From Actinomycetes bacterium (GTDB lineage: Bacteria; Actinomycetota; Actinomycetes; Mycobacteriales; Mycobacteriaceae): a stretch of 64,000 nucleotides of DNA. The translations under genes and the position numbers were made by a program. The notes under the pieces are model-generated. The model was not told the origin of the DNA, did not search any database, and saw nothing but the letters and a program-made list of their open reading frames with translations. Shown in pieces: positions 8,493 to 17,093 of the stretch (position 1 is its first letter; every line of letters starts with the position of its first letter). The stretch is taken from the NCBI GenBank assembly GCA_023404955.1, contig JAEXZY010000099.1, positions 62,001 through 126,000 of the forward strand, given 5' to 3'.

Positions 8493-10550
8493 ATGACCAC
8501 GGCCGCCTCGCAGCGCACGCCGCGACGGTCGGGCTCTTTGCAACCGGTCGAGCTGGCGCAGGCCGCGGTGATGGCGGCTTTGTGCGCTGCCATCGCCATC
8601 ATCGCGGTGGTCGTGCCGTTCGCGGCCGGCCTGTCGCTGCTCGGCACGGTGCCGATGGGACTCCTCGCCTACCGGTACCGACTGCGGGTGGTGCTGACCG
8701 CGACGGTCGCCGGCGGGCTGGTGGCGTTTCTGATCGCCGGCATGGGCGGGTTCATGACCGTCGTGAACTGCGCGTACATCGGTGGGCTGACCGGCATCGT
8801 GAAACGGCGCGGCCGCGGCACCCCGACCGTCGTGACCGCCTCGCTCGTGGCCGGCGCGGTCTTCGGACTGTTCATCGTCGGGGCGCTGGCCGTGCTGACC
8901 CGTCTGCGCACCCTCATCTTCGACTCCGTCACCGCGAACATCGACGGGGTCGCGGCGATCCTGCGTCGGATACCGCAACTCGAGGACGCCGCCGGGCGTC
9001 TGGAGCGGGATTTCGCGACCGCGCTGCACTACTGGCCGCTGCTGTTCTTCGTCATGGGCGTGTTCTCGATCACGTGGGTGAGCCTGGTTGGCTGGTGGGC
9101 GCTGTCCCGGGTGATGGCGCGGCTGATGGGCGTACCGGACGTGCACAAGCTCGAGACACCGGCGGACAACGGCCCTGTCGGCCCCGTCCCGCTGCAGTTG
9201 CGCGATGTCCGATTCCGGTACCCCGCCACCCACCGCGACGCGCTGGGGCCGGTGTCGATGGCCGTGCAGCCCGGCGAACACGTCGCGGTGACCGGAGCGA
9301 ACGGATCGGGCAAGACCACGCTGATGCTCGTGCTCTCCGGTCGCGAGCCGAGCGCCGGCACGGTGGAGCGTCCGGGCAGCGTCGGACTCGGCAAGCGCGG
9401 CGGCACCGCCGTGGTGATGCAGCATCCCGAGAGTCAGGTGCTCGGCACTCGCGTGGCCGACGACGTGGTGTGGGGTCTGCCGCCGGGTGCGACCACCGAC
9501 GTCGACCGCCTGCTCGGCGAGGTGGGGCTCGACGGTTTCGGCGAACGGGACACCGGGGGGCTCTCCGGCGGCGAACTGCAGCGGCTGGCCGTGGCGGCTG
9601 CGCTGGCTCGAGAGCCTGCGCTGCTGATCGCCGACGAGGTGACGAGCATGGTGGATCAGCAGGGCCGCGAGGGTCTGATGTCGGTGCTGTCCGGGCTCAC
9701 CCGGGCGCACCGCACCGCTCTGGTGCACATCACTCACTACAACGACGAAGCCGAAGCCGCCGACCGCACGGTGGCGCTGACCGGCAACGGTGCCAACGCC
9801 GACAACGTGACCGGGCCGGAGATGGTCGAGACCGCAGAGGTGCACGCGCCGTCGGCCGACGCCGACGATCGAGTCGGCCCGCCGGTGCTCGAGCTGCGCG
9901 ACGTCGGCCACATCTACGGGGACGGAACACCATGGGCCAAGACGGCGCTGACCGGAATCGACTTCTCGGTCCATGAGGGCGACGGCGTTCTGATCCACGG
10001 CCTCAACGGGTCAGGGAAGTCGACCCTGGCCTGGATCATGGCCGGGCTGACCGTGCCGAGCGCTGGCGAGTGCCTGCTCGACGGGAAGCCGGTGTCCGAA
10101 CAGGTTGGCGCCGTGGCCATCTCGTTCCAGGCGGCCCGACTGCAGCTGATGCGCAGCCATGTCGCGCTGGAGATCGCCTCGCTGGCCGGATTCTCCAAGT
10201 ACGACCAACAGAAGGTGACCGAGGCGCTGAGCACCGTGGGTCTCGACCCGACGCTGGCCGCGCGGCGCATCGATCAGCTCAGCGGCGGCCAGATGCGGCG
10301 CGTCGTACTCGCGGGACTGCTGGCCCGACGCCCGCGGGCGCTGATCCTCGACGAGCCGCTGGCCGGCCTCGACGCGGCGTCCGCCCAGGGGCTGGTGCGC
10401 CTGCTCGAGGATCTACGCCGGCGCCGACGGCTGACGGTCGTGGTGATCTCGCACGACTTCGCTGGGCTGGAGAATCTGTGCCCGCGCACGCTGCACCTGC
10501 GGGACGGGGAACTGGCGACCGTGCCGACCGCCGCGGGAGGTGTCGCGTGA
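8493..10550 (+). CDS. fused ECF-type ABC transporter: membrane domain plus two ATPase domains
   Basis: A 685-residue three-part protein. Residues ~15-215 contain 5-6 hydrophobic helices resembling an integral substrate-binding component. Two ABC ATPase domains follow. The first has Walker A GANGSGKTT near residue 270, signature LSGGELQR near 370 and Walker B LLIADEVTS. The second has Walker A GLNGSGKST near 507, signature LSGGQMRR near 595 and Walker B LILDEPLAG. Together with the next gene (EcfT-like) it makes a complete energy-coupling-factor importer. M. tuberculosis Rv2326c has this architecture. The substrate, probably a vitamin or metal, is not identifiable. Confidence 0.9.
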   Translation: MTTAASQRTPRRSGSLQPVELAQAAVMAALCAAIAIIAVVVPFAAGLSLLGTVPMGLLAYRYRLRVVLTATVAGGLVAFLIAGMGGFMTVVNCAYIGGLTGIVKRRGRGTPTVVTASLVAGAVFGLFIVGALAVLTRLRTLIFDSVTANIDGVAAILRRIPQLEDAAGRLERDFATALHYWPLLFFVMGVFSITWVSLVGWWALSRVMARLMGVPDVHKLETPADNGPVGPVPLQLRDVRFRYPATHRDALGPVSMAVQPGEHVAVTGANGSGKTTLMLVLSGREPSAGTVERPGSVGLGKRGGTAVVMQHPESQVLGTRVADDVVWGLPPGATTDVDRLLGEVGLDGFGERDTGGLSGGELQRLAVAAALAREPALLIADEVTSMVDQQGREGLMSVLSGLTRAHRTALVHITHYNDEAEAADRTVALTGNGANADNVTGPEMVETAEVHAPSADADDRVGPPVLELRDVGHIYGDGTPWAKTALTGIDFSVHEGDGVLIHGLNGSGKSTLAWIMAGLTVPSAGECLLDGKPVSEQVGAVAISFQAARLQLMRSHVALEIASLAGFSKYDQQKVTEALSTVGLDPTLAARRIDQLSGGQMRRVVLAGLLARRPRALILDEPLAGLDAASAQGLVRLLEDLRRRRRLTVVVISHDFAGLENLCPRTLHLRDGELATVPTAAGGVA

Positions 10551-11383
10551 GCGCGGCCCGCCCCCGGCGGCAGGTCGTCCTCCTACGGCCGGTACCGGGC
10601 CGCACGGTGATCCACGACCTGTGGGCCGGAGCGAAGCTGATCATCGTCGCCGCCATCGGCGTTCTGCTCACGTTCTACCCGGGCTGGCTTCCGATCGCCG
10701 CGGTGGCGCTCCTGGTGCTGGTGTCGGCGCGGCTCGCCCACATTCCGCGCGGCGTGCTGCCGTCGATTCCGCGGTGGCTGTGGTTCTTGGTGGCGCTGGG
10801 CGGGCTGACCGCCACCTTCGCCGGCGGAAGCCCGGTGCTGTCGGTGGGGTCGATGGAGATCGGTTTCGGTGGGCTGCTGAACTTCTTGCGCATCACCGCG
10901 CTGTCGATCGTGCTGCTGGGCCTCGGGGCGATGATCTCGTGGACCACGAATGTGGCCGAGATCGCCCCTGCCGTCGCCGCTCTCGGCCGGCCGCTGCGAC
11001 CGCTGCGGGTCCCCGTCGATGACTGGGCCGTAGCGCTTGCGCTGTCGCTGCGGGCATTTCCGATGTTGATCGACGAGTTCAGCGTGCTCTACGCCGCGCG
11101 CCGGCTGCGCCCGCCGGACGTCGACGCCCACCGCCGCGGCCGGGGTAAGCGTTGGGCCGCGGAGCTGATCGACCTGCTCGCCGCCGCGGTCACCGTCGCG
11201 TTGCGCCGCGCCGATGAGATGGGCGATGCGATCACCGCACGTGGTGGCGCGGGCCAGATCTCGGCGGCGCCGTCGCGGCCCGCCCGTCGCGACTGGGTGG
11301 CCTTCGCGATCGTCGCCGTGGTGTGCGGCGCCGCGCTCGCGCTCGAGCTGACGGTCCTTCCCACCAGCAGCGCTCGCAACTGA
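10547..11383 (+). CDS. EcfT-like transmembrane coupling protein
   Basis: A 278-residue membrane protein that begins at GTG 10547, overlapping the stop of the transporter ATPase gene by 4 bases (GTGA), so the two are translationally coupled. It has hydrophobic helices at residues ~25-115 and an Ala-Arg-rich coupling helix (LYAARRLRPPD) plus ALRRADEMGDAITARG, typical of the CbiQ/EcfT family motif contacting the ATPases. It should form the membrane scaffold of the importer (Rv2325c in M. tuberculosis). Confidence 0.88.
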   Translation: MSAARPRRQVVLLRPVPGRTVIHDLWAGAKLIIVAAIGVLLTFYPGWLPIAAVALLVLVSARLAHIPRGVLPSIPRWLWFLVALGGLTATFAGGSPVLSVGSMEIGFGGLLNFLRITALSIVLLGLGAMISWTTNVAEIAPAVAALGRPLRPLRVPVDDWAVALALSLRAFPMLIDEFSVLYAARRLRPPDVDAHRRGRGKRWAAELIDLLAAAVTVALRRADEMGDAITARGGAGQISAAPSRPARRDWVAFAIVAVVCGAALALELTVLPTSSARN

Positions 11384-11401
11384 CCCACTACGGTGAAGGG
11401 C

Positions 11402-12916
11402 GTGAGCGCCCCCCGCACCATCGACGCCGATTTCCTGGCGCTGCCCCGCCAGGCTCTCGCTGACGCAGCACTCGCCGCGGCGGTACAGGCCGGAGCCGGC
11501 TATGCCGATCTGCGCATCCACGCCATCACCACCGAGACCATCGCGTTGCGTGACAACGATGTCGAGACCGCGGTCGTCGACAGTGAGATCGGTCTCGCGG
11601 TGCGGGTGATCGTGGACGGTACATGGGGATTCGCGTCGCACGCCGAGCTGAGCCCGGAGGCGGCTGCAGACACCGCCCGCCGCGCTGTCCGCGTCGCCAC
11701 CACGCTGGCGCCGCTGAACGCCGAACGCATCGAGCTCGCACCCGAACCCGTGTACAAGGACATGACGTGGGTGTCGAGCTACCGTATCGACCCGTTCGAG
11801 GTACCCGTCGAGGACAAGATCGCCGTGCTCGGTGACTACGCGGGCCGGCTGCTCGCCGCCGACGGCGTGGACCACGTCTCGGCCATGCTGCACACCGCCA
11901 AGGAGCAGACGTTCTACGCCGACACGTTCGGCTCGGCGATCACCCAGCAGCGCGTCCGGGTGCTGCCCAACGTCGAGGCGGTCGCCGTCGACACCGCGGC
12001 CGGCACGTTCGAGACCATGTCCACGCTGGCCCCGCCAACCGGCCGCGGCTGGGAAGCCGTGGCCGGCGACGACATCTGGAACTGGTCCGACGAGCTCGCC
12101 GCACTGCCCGCTCTCCTGGCCGAGAAGGTGAAGGCGCCCAGCGTGGTCGCGGGCCCCACCGATTTGGTGATCGATCCGACCAATCTCTGGCTGACCATCC
12201 ACGAATCGATCGGGCACGCCACCGAATACGATCGCGCCATCGGATACGAAGCGGCCTACGCTGGCACGTCGTTCGCGACGCCGGACAAGCTGGGCCGGAT
12301 GATCTACGGCTCGCCGGTTATGAACGTGACCGCCGACCGGACCGCCGAATTCGGTTTGGCGACGGTTGGTTTCGATGACGAGGGAGTGCGCGCGCAGAGC
12401 TGGGACCTGGTGCGCGACGGGCTCTTCGTCGGCTACCAACTCGATCGGGTGTTCGCGCCCCGGCTGGGGGTAGGGCGCTCCAACGGCTGCAGCTACGCCG
12501 ATTCCGCGCACCACGTGCCCATCCAGCGGATGGCCAACGTGTCACTGCAGCCCGCTGCCGAGGACATCAGCACCGACGACCTGATCGCGCGGGTCGACGA
12601 CGGGATCTACATCGTCGGCGACAAGAGCTGGTCGATCGACATGCAGCGCCACAACTTCCAGTTCACCGGGCAGCGGTTCTTCCGGATTCGCGACGGGCGC
12701 CTCGACGGGCAGGTTCGCGACGTCGCCTACCAGGCGACCACCACCGACTTCTGGGGCGCGATGGAAGCCGTTGGCGGACAATCGACATGGCGTCTCGGCG
12801 GAGCATTCAACTGCGGCAAGGCCCAGCCCGGTCAGGTGGCGGCCGTCAGCCACGGCTGCCCGTCGGCGCTGTTCCGTGGCATCAACGTGCTCAACACCCG
12901 AGACGAGCGCCGATGA
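11402..12916 (+). CDS. tldD: TldD metalloprotease subunit
   Basis: A 504-residue member of the TldD/PmbA family. In the TldD/TldE heterodimer this subunit carries the active site. The zinc motif HESIGH (HExxxH) is present near residue 263 and is followed by the conserved Glu/Tyr-rich segment (YDRAIGYEAAYAGTSF). In E. coli the pair matures microcin B17 and degrades unfolded peptides; its mycobacterial role is not known. GTG 11402 is preferred (MSAPRTIDAD); GTG 11393 would add three residues. The stop overlaps the tldE start. Confidence 0.92.
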   Translation: MSAPRTIDADFLALPRQALADAALAAAVQAGAGYADLRIHAITTETIALRDNDVETAVVDSEIGLAVRVIVDGTWGFASHAELSPEAAADTARRAVRVATTLAPLNAERIELAPEPVYKDMTWVSSYRIDPFEVPVEDKIAVLGDYAGRLLAADGVDHVSAMLHTAKEQTFYADTFGSAITQQRVRVLPNVEAVAVDTAAGTFETMSTLAPPTGRGWEAVAGDDIWNWSDELAALPALLAEKVKAPSVVAGPTDLVIDPTNLWLTIHESIGHATEYDRAIGYEAAYAGTSFATPDKLGRMIYGSPVMNVTADRTAEFGLATVGFDDEGVRAQSWDLVRDGLFVGYQLDRVFAPRLGVGRSNGCSYADSAHHVPIQRMANVSLQPAAEDISTDDLIARVDDGIYIVGDKSWSIDMQRHNFQFTGQRFFRIRDGRLDGQVRDVAYQATTTDFWGAMEAVGGQSTWRLGGAFNCGKAQPGQVAAVSHGCPSALFRGINVLNTRDERR

Positions 12917-14286
12917 TCGGCCCGCAGCAGGTCGTCGACACCGCGCTGGCCGAAGCGACCCGCCTCGGCGGCGCCGACGAGACCATCGTGATCGTGACAG
13001 ACCGCGTCGACGCGTCGTTGCGGTGGGCCAACAACACGATGACCACGAACGGCGAGTCCACCGGCCGCACCACCACGGTCATCTCCGTCGTACGCCGCGG
13101 CGGCAACGCTCACGTCGGCTCGGTGCGTTCCAGCACGGTCGACCCGTCCGTCATCGCCGGACTCGTGGCGGCCTCGCAGCAGGCGGCCGCAGCCGCGCCA
13201 CCGGCACGAGACAGCGCCCCCACGCTGCCGGCCACCGACGTGCCGACCGACTGGGACGCACCCGTCCCGGGCACCGGCGCCGACGTGTTCGCCGGTGTCG
13301 CGCAGGACCTGGCCCGCGGATTCCGCGGCCGGGACACGTTGTTCGGGTACGCCCGCCACGTCGTCGAGACCACGTTCGTCGCCACCTCCGGCGGTGTGCG
13401 GCGCCGCTTCACCCAACCCACGGGCTCGGTGGAGATCAACGCCAAGCGCGACGGCGCGAGTGCGTGGGCCGGGGTCGGCACCCCCGATTTCGCGGGCGTG
13501 TCGACCGACTCGCTGCTGTCCGAACTGGACACCCGGCTGTCGTGGGCGCAGCGCACCGTCGACCTGCCCGCGGGTCACTACGAAACGCTGCTGCCGCCGT
13601 CGACCGTGGCGGATCTGATGATCTACCTGGCCTGGACGATGGGCGGCCGGGGCGCGCAGGAAGGCCGTTCGGCACTCTCCGCACCCGGCGGGGGGACGCG
13701 CGTGGGGGAGAAGCTGACCGATCTCCCGCTGACGCTGTTCTCCGATCCGCATGCACCGGGTCTGGAATGTGCGCCGTATGTCGCGGTGGCGACGTCGTCG
13801 GAGCGCGCATCGGTGTTCGACAACGGCATGGCGATCGACCGGGTCGACTGGCTCCGGGATGGCGTCATCAACGCGCTGGCCTATCCGCGCGCCACCGCGG
13901 CGGAGTTCGGCGCGCCGGTCGCGGTGGGGGCGGACAACCTGCTGATGACCGGCGGCGATCGCACGTTGGCGCAGATGATCGCCGACACCGAGCGCGGCTT
14001 ACTCCTGACCACTCTTTGGTACATCCGCGAGGTCGACCCGTCGGTGCTTTTGCTGACCGGGCTGACGCGAGACGGGGTGTACCTGGTCGAAAACGGCGAG
14101 GTCACCGCGGCGGTGAACAACTTCAGGTTCAACGAGAGCCCGCTGGACCTGTTGCGGCGGGCCACCGAGGCGGGCGTGAGCGAGGTGACGTTGCCGCGCG
14201 AGTGGGGTGACTGGGCGACGCGGGCACAGATGCCGTCTTTGCGGATTCCTGACTTTCACATGTCGTCGGTCAGTCAGGCGCAATAA
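12913..14286 (+). CDS. tldE: TldE/PmbA partner subunit
   Basis: A 457-residue TldD/PmbA-family protein without an HExxxH motif, as expected for the non-catalytic TldE partner that completes the substrate channel. ATG 12913 overlaps the tldD stop (ATGA), so the two subunits are translationally coupled and probably made in equal amounts. Its C-terminal region has the family signature LLLTGLTRDGVYLVENGEV. This corresponds to Rv2314c in M. tuberculosis. Confidence 0.92.
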   Translation: MIGPQQVVDTALAEATRLGGADETIVIVTDRVDASLRWANNTMTTNGESTGRTTTVISVVRRGGNAHVGSVRSSTVDPSVIAGLVAASQQAAAAAPPARDSAPTLPATDVPTDWDAPVPGTGADVFAGVAQDLARGFRGRDTLFGYARHVVETTFVATSGGVRRRFTQPTGSVEINAKRDGASAWAGVGTPDFAGVSTDSLLSELDTRLSWAQRTVDLPAGHYETLLPPSTVADLMIYLAWTMGGRGAQEGRSALSAPGGGTRVGEKLTDLPLTLFSDPHAPGLECAPYVAVATSSERASVFDNGMAIDRVDWLRDGVINALAYPRATAAEFGAPVAVGADNLLMTGGDRTLAQMIADTERGLLLTTLWYIREVDPSVLLLTGLTRDGVYLVENGEVTAAVNNFRFNESPLDLLRRATEAGVSEVTLPREWGDWATRAQMPSLRIPDFHMSSVSQAQ

Positions 14287-14296
14287 GCTCACGAGC

Positions 14297-15139
14297 GTGA
14301 GCGACCGCGCCCTGCCCGAACGGTTGGCCGAGCTCGTCGCGCTGTCCTCGGGGGACAGCCGCGCCGACACTCTGATCCGGCTGACGTGCGGGCGGGCGCT
14401 GTCGCTGCCGCCGTTGCCGAGTCCGGTGGATCTGACCGACGGGCGCTCGGACGAGGAGGCGGTGCTGGCGGCGTTCGCTGAACAGTTCAGCACCGACGTC
14501 ACCGGAATCGGCGACAACCAACGTCAGTGTCTGCTGAAAGCATACGGAGACAGGGCGTTTCGCGTCGTCGCCGCGGTGTTCATCGCGGACTTCGTGCCCC
14601 GGGTGTGGGCGGGGTGCGATGCGCTCGGCCTCGGCAAGCCGGGGGTGGTGTCCGAGGTGGCATGGAACGCTGAGGGTGACCCGGTCGAGCAGCTACTGGG
14701 TGGGTTCGTTCCGGCGGTGGCGCGGTTGCGCGAGCTCGACGCGGTCACCACGGAGGTGGTGCGTCTCCGCGGTGCCGCCGCGCACAATTGCCGGCTCTGC
14801 AAATCGCTGCGGGAAAGCCACGCCCTCGACGAGGGCGGCTCGGAGGACCTCTATCGCCAGATCGAGGACTTCGAGTCCTCCGAGGAATTGACCAAGGCTC
14901 ACAAGGCCGCACTGCGCTACGTGGACGCGCTGATCTGGACGCCGTCGGACATCACCGAATCGGTGGTGCACGGAATCCAGAAGCACTTCTCGGAGAAGCA
15001 GGCGTTCGAGTTGACGCTCGATGTGATGCGCAACGCGGCCAACAAGATCGCGGTGTCGCTGGGCGCCGACGCGCCACGGGTCGCCGACGGCACGGAGCGT
15101 TATGAGGTCGACGAGGCGGGGCAGACGGTCTTCGCGTAG
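14297..15139 (+). CDS. AhpD-like / carboxymuconolactone decarboxylase-fold protein
   Basis: A 280-residue all-helical protein with the AhpD-type redox motif: an invariant acidic residue followed by HNCRLCKSLRES near residue 165, where the CxxC pair would be the active-site cysteines. AhpD proteins are thiol-dependent peroxidase partners, but many members of this fold have unknown activity. It starts at GTG 14297, 10 bases after the tldE stop, so it may be cotranscribed with tldDE. Confidence 0.78.
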   Translation: MSDRALPERLAELVALSSGDSRADTLIRLTCGRALSLPPLPSPVDLTDGRSDEEAVLAAFAEQFSTDVTGIGDNQRQCLLKAYGDRAFRVVAAVFIADFVPRVWAGCDALGLGKPGVVSEVAWNAEGDPVEQLLGGFVPAVARLRELDAVTTEVVRLRGAAAHNCRLCKSLRESHALDEGGSEDLYRQIEDFESSEELTKAHKAALRYVDALIWTPSDITESVVHGIQKHFSEKQAFELTLDVMRNAANKIAVSLGADAPRVADGTERYEVDEAGQTVFA

Positions 15140-15499
15140 GGCGTGATCACGAACTGTTTGCGAGCGCGAATACCTGCTCGTCGATTCAGGTGCGTCTCAG
15201 TTACTTAGCTGGTAGGTGCCGTTGTCGTCGTCGCGATCAGGTAAGCAGCACTGATCGCGAGACAGCCGCGCCATTCGGCTACGTCGACGAGTCGCGTTGG
15301 CGGGCCTGCGATTTGCTGAGTTTCAAAAACTTCGCCCGACGTCGTTTAACTGGCTACGCGCGCGTCAATTGCAGTGCTCAGGAAGCAGTGGCGTACGTCA
15401 CGTCTGGCAGGCCGATCCTGCCGCCGGGTAGACGACTGAGGCCGATATGTCGGGGGCCGGATCACTGCGTCCTGTGCATTGCAATGAAGGAGTACTCCC
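15140..15499. other. intergenic region upstream of the secreted-protein gene
   Basis: This 360-base stretch has no convincing reading frame on either strand. It presumably holds the promoter of the following gene, but I cannot pick a clear -35/-10 pair. AAGGAG near 15486-15491 is the ribosome-binding site of the gene at 15500. It is somewhat less GC-rich than the surrounding coding DNA. Confidence 0.5.
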
Positions 15500-16174
15500 A
15501 TGACGCAACGTCTCACCCGGCTGCTCGCTCTGGCAGTCAGCGTCGCGATGATCGCACTGGTCGGGTTCGTCACCGGCAGCACTGCATCCGCCCAGCCGCC
15601 AGGCGTGGGGAAGAAGAATGTGGTCCAGGTGCAAGGCACCGGCCCCAACGGAGTGAAGTTCAACGGCCAGTTCGTGGCTTCCTCAGCCAAAGAGGTGACC
15701 AAGCAGGAAGGTCCGGCGGCGTCGGATGAGAACGGTGCGACATCGTCGAACACCGGCGTGGCACTGACCGGCCAACTCACCGGGAAGCTGGTCAGCCCGG
15801 GTGGCGGACAGCCTGCCGGCGCTCCTGGCGCAGCTCAGGACGTGAACATCTCCTCGTTCGCCATGCCCGTCTCGGCGATCAACTTCCCGCCGGCAGCGCA
15901 GGCGCAGCCGTCATCGTCAACGGGGCAGGGCGGCGTGCAGCTCGCCAGCCAGCAGGCCAGCTGCTCGGTGCTGGATCTGACGCTGGGGCCGCTGGACCTG
16001 AACCTGCTGGGCCTGCGGGTGCAGTTGAATCAGGTGCATCTCGTCATAACCGCGATCCCGGCCGACGGCCTGCTCGGGCAGCTGCTGTGCGCGCTGGCCG
16101 GACCTGAGGGAGTGCTCAGCGGAATCCTGCAGAACATCGTCAACCTGCTGAACCAGATCCTGGGTCAGCTCTAG
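15500..16174 (+). CDS. secreted mycobacterial protein of unknown function
   Basis: A 224-residue protein with a clear Sec signal peptide: basic start, hydrophobic core to about residue 25, and cleavage near ASAQPP. The mature part is Gly/Gln/Ser-rich with low complexity in the middle and ends in a hydrophobic, Leu/Asn-rich segment containing two cysteines that may form a disulfide. The pattern is common in mycobacterial exported proteins of unknown role. AAGGAG lies 9-10 bases before the ATG. A strong hairpin follows the stop. It is the last chromosomal protein gene before the prophage. Confidence 0.82.
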   Translation: MTQRLTRLLALAVSVAMIALVGFVTGSTASAQPPGVGKKNVVQVQGTGPNGVKFNGQFVASSAKEVTKQEGPAASDENGATSSNTGVALTGQLTGKLVSPGGGQPAGAPGAAQDVNISSFAMPVSAINFPPAAQAQPSSSTGQGGVQLASQQASCSVLDLTLGPLDLNLLGLRVQLNQVHLVITAIPADGLLGQLLCALAGPEGVLSGILQNIVNLLNQILGQL

Positions 16175-16182
16175 AAATCGGT

Positions 16183-16220
16183 CGAGTCACCGTCCGCGCC
16201 ACGGCGCGGGCGGTGGCTCG
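16183..16220 (+). terminator. GC-rich hairpin terminator
   Basis: The arms 16183-16200 and 16203-16220 are complementary over about 16 bp, with two G-T positions and a loop of a few bases, starting 9 bases after the preceding stop. There is no U-tract, which is common for mycobacterial hairpin terminators. It would insulate the tRNA gene 90 bases downstream. Confidence 0.6.
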
Positions 16221-16309
16221 CCGAATGTTCGCTTTGTGACGCGTCCTGCGAGTGCGGTCATCACATTCCGTGCACTCGGCGGGCGGTATGCGACCATGGT
16301 GCGGCGCGA

Positions 16310-16386
16310 GGGGCGGTAGCTCAGTCGGTTAGAGCCGTGGACTCATAATCCATTGGTCGCGGGTTCGAGCCCCGCCCGCCCTACCA
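16310..16386 (+). tRNA. tRNA with CAU anticodon (Met elongator or Ile2); probable prophage attachment site
   Basis: A 77-base cloverleaf including an encoded CCA. The acceptor stem is GGGGCGG/CCGCCCU (a G-U first pair), the D-stem is GCTC/GAGC, the anticodon stem is GTGGA/TCCAT with CAT at 16344-16346, and the T-stem is GCGGG/CCCGC. CAU may be a methionine tRNA or the tRNA-Ile whose C34 is modified to lysidine; the sequence alone does not decide. All DNA to the right is phage-like, so integration probably used the 3' half of this gene and left the tRNA intact. Confidence 0.93.
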
Positions 16387-16850
16387 GGTCAGACCATATT
16401 TAGGTCCGACTTCCTATACACATCGGTGTACTCAATGAAGCCAGAAACACGTCTTGTGTACACACTGCCCACGTAGAGCCTCCAACACCGGCCTCTTCAC
16501 ACGAAGAGTTAGCCAACGCAGGCGTTAATGAACGTACCGTCCATGAAGCACAGGTTTGCGACAGTCACAAACATCGCCGATATGTAACGCGGAAAGCGTC
16601 GAATCGGCCCTGCAATACAACCGATTTCGATGTAACACTTTGGTCATTCATGGAAAAGTGACGCGTACTGACATTGCGGGTTGTCTCCGTCAGACCCCAG
16701 TGTTAGACATGAACAACAGCGTCTACAGTTTGCCCATAGGACATTCGGACGTTGTTCACAGCGGGTCGAGAGCGCGGGCCGCCATCATCCATTTTCGCGG
16801 CGACATCGCTGGTCGGGGCGCGCCGCCATGCCCAGGGGAGGGGCGCCCAG
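16387..16850. other. attL-proximal non-coding region
   Basis: About 460 bases that are distinctly more AT-rich than the chromosome and hold no convincing gene. I see a TACAC/GTGTA inverted repeat (16417-16430) and the perfect palindrome TGTGTACACA (16455-16464), plus two copies of ATGTAAC near 16580 and 16630. This could be the attP arm region with integrase or excisionase sites, and the downstream end of the repressor transcript. Confidence 0.5.
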
Positions 16851-17093
16851 TTGTTTCACACGTCTACGGAAGACGAGATAGCCGACCTGCACGACCGCAT
16901 ACAGAAAGCATGGGAAGCAGCGCCCCCATCCACCTGGAACGTCCTGGAGTTACGCCTGGTCTGCCTCATCCTCGAAGGCATCGTTCCCCACGTCCTTCGG
17001 CGACAGAAGCGCATCAGTCTTCGCGGCCAACTCGGCGTCGACGTCCGCCCCAGTGATGAGGTCGACACGGTCCGACACCTCCGAGCCGTCTAA
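16851..17093 (+). CDS. possible small prophage gene (uncertain)
   Basis: An 80-codon frame starting at TTG 16851, with AGGGGAGGGG 6-7 bases upstream. Its first ~40 residues (EDEIADLHDRIQKAWEA then a Leu-rich segment) look protein-like and helical. Its last 48 codons lie antisense to the 3' end of the repressor gene, and there the composition looks like a shadow. No relatives are recognised. It may be a short real gene or chance. Confidence 0.25.
   Translation: MFHTSTEDEIADLHDRIQKAWEAAPPSTWNVLELRLVCLILEGIVPHVLRRQKRISLRGQLGVDVRPSDEVDTVRHLRAV

Noticed and set aside
8451..9998. 515-codon minus-strand frame over the ECF transporter gene
   Set aside because: His/Arg/Gly-rich shadow translation without motifs; the plus strand encodes two complete ABC ATPase domains.
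10070..10546. Upstream extension of the EcfT frame by 159 codons
   Set aside because: It lies inside the second ATPase domain out of frame; GTG 10547 with a GTGA overlap explains the gene.
10583..12514. 643-codon minus-strand frame over ecfT and tldD
   Set aside because: Composition is that of an antisense shadow; both plus-strand genes are well supported.
16556..17056. 166-codon frame in the attL region
   Set aside because: Arg/Pro/His-rich in the second half, no ribosome-binding site, overlaps the repressor antisense.
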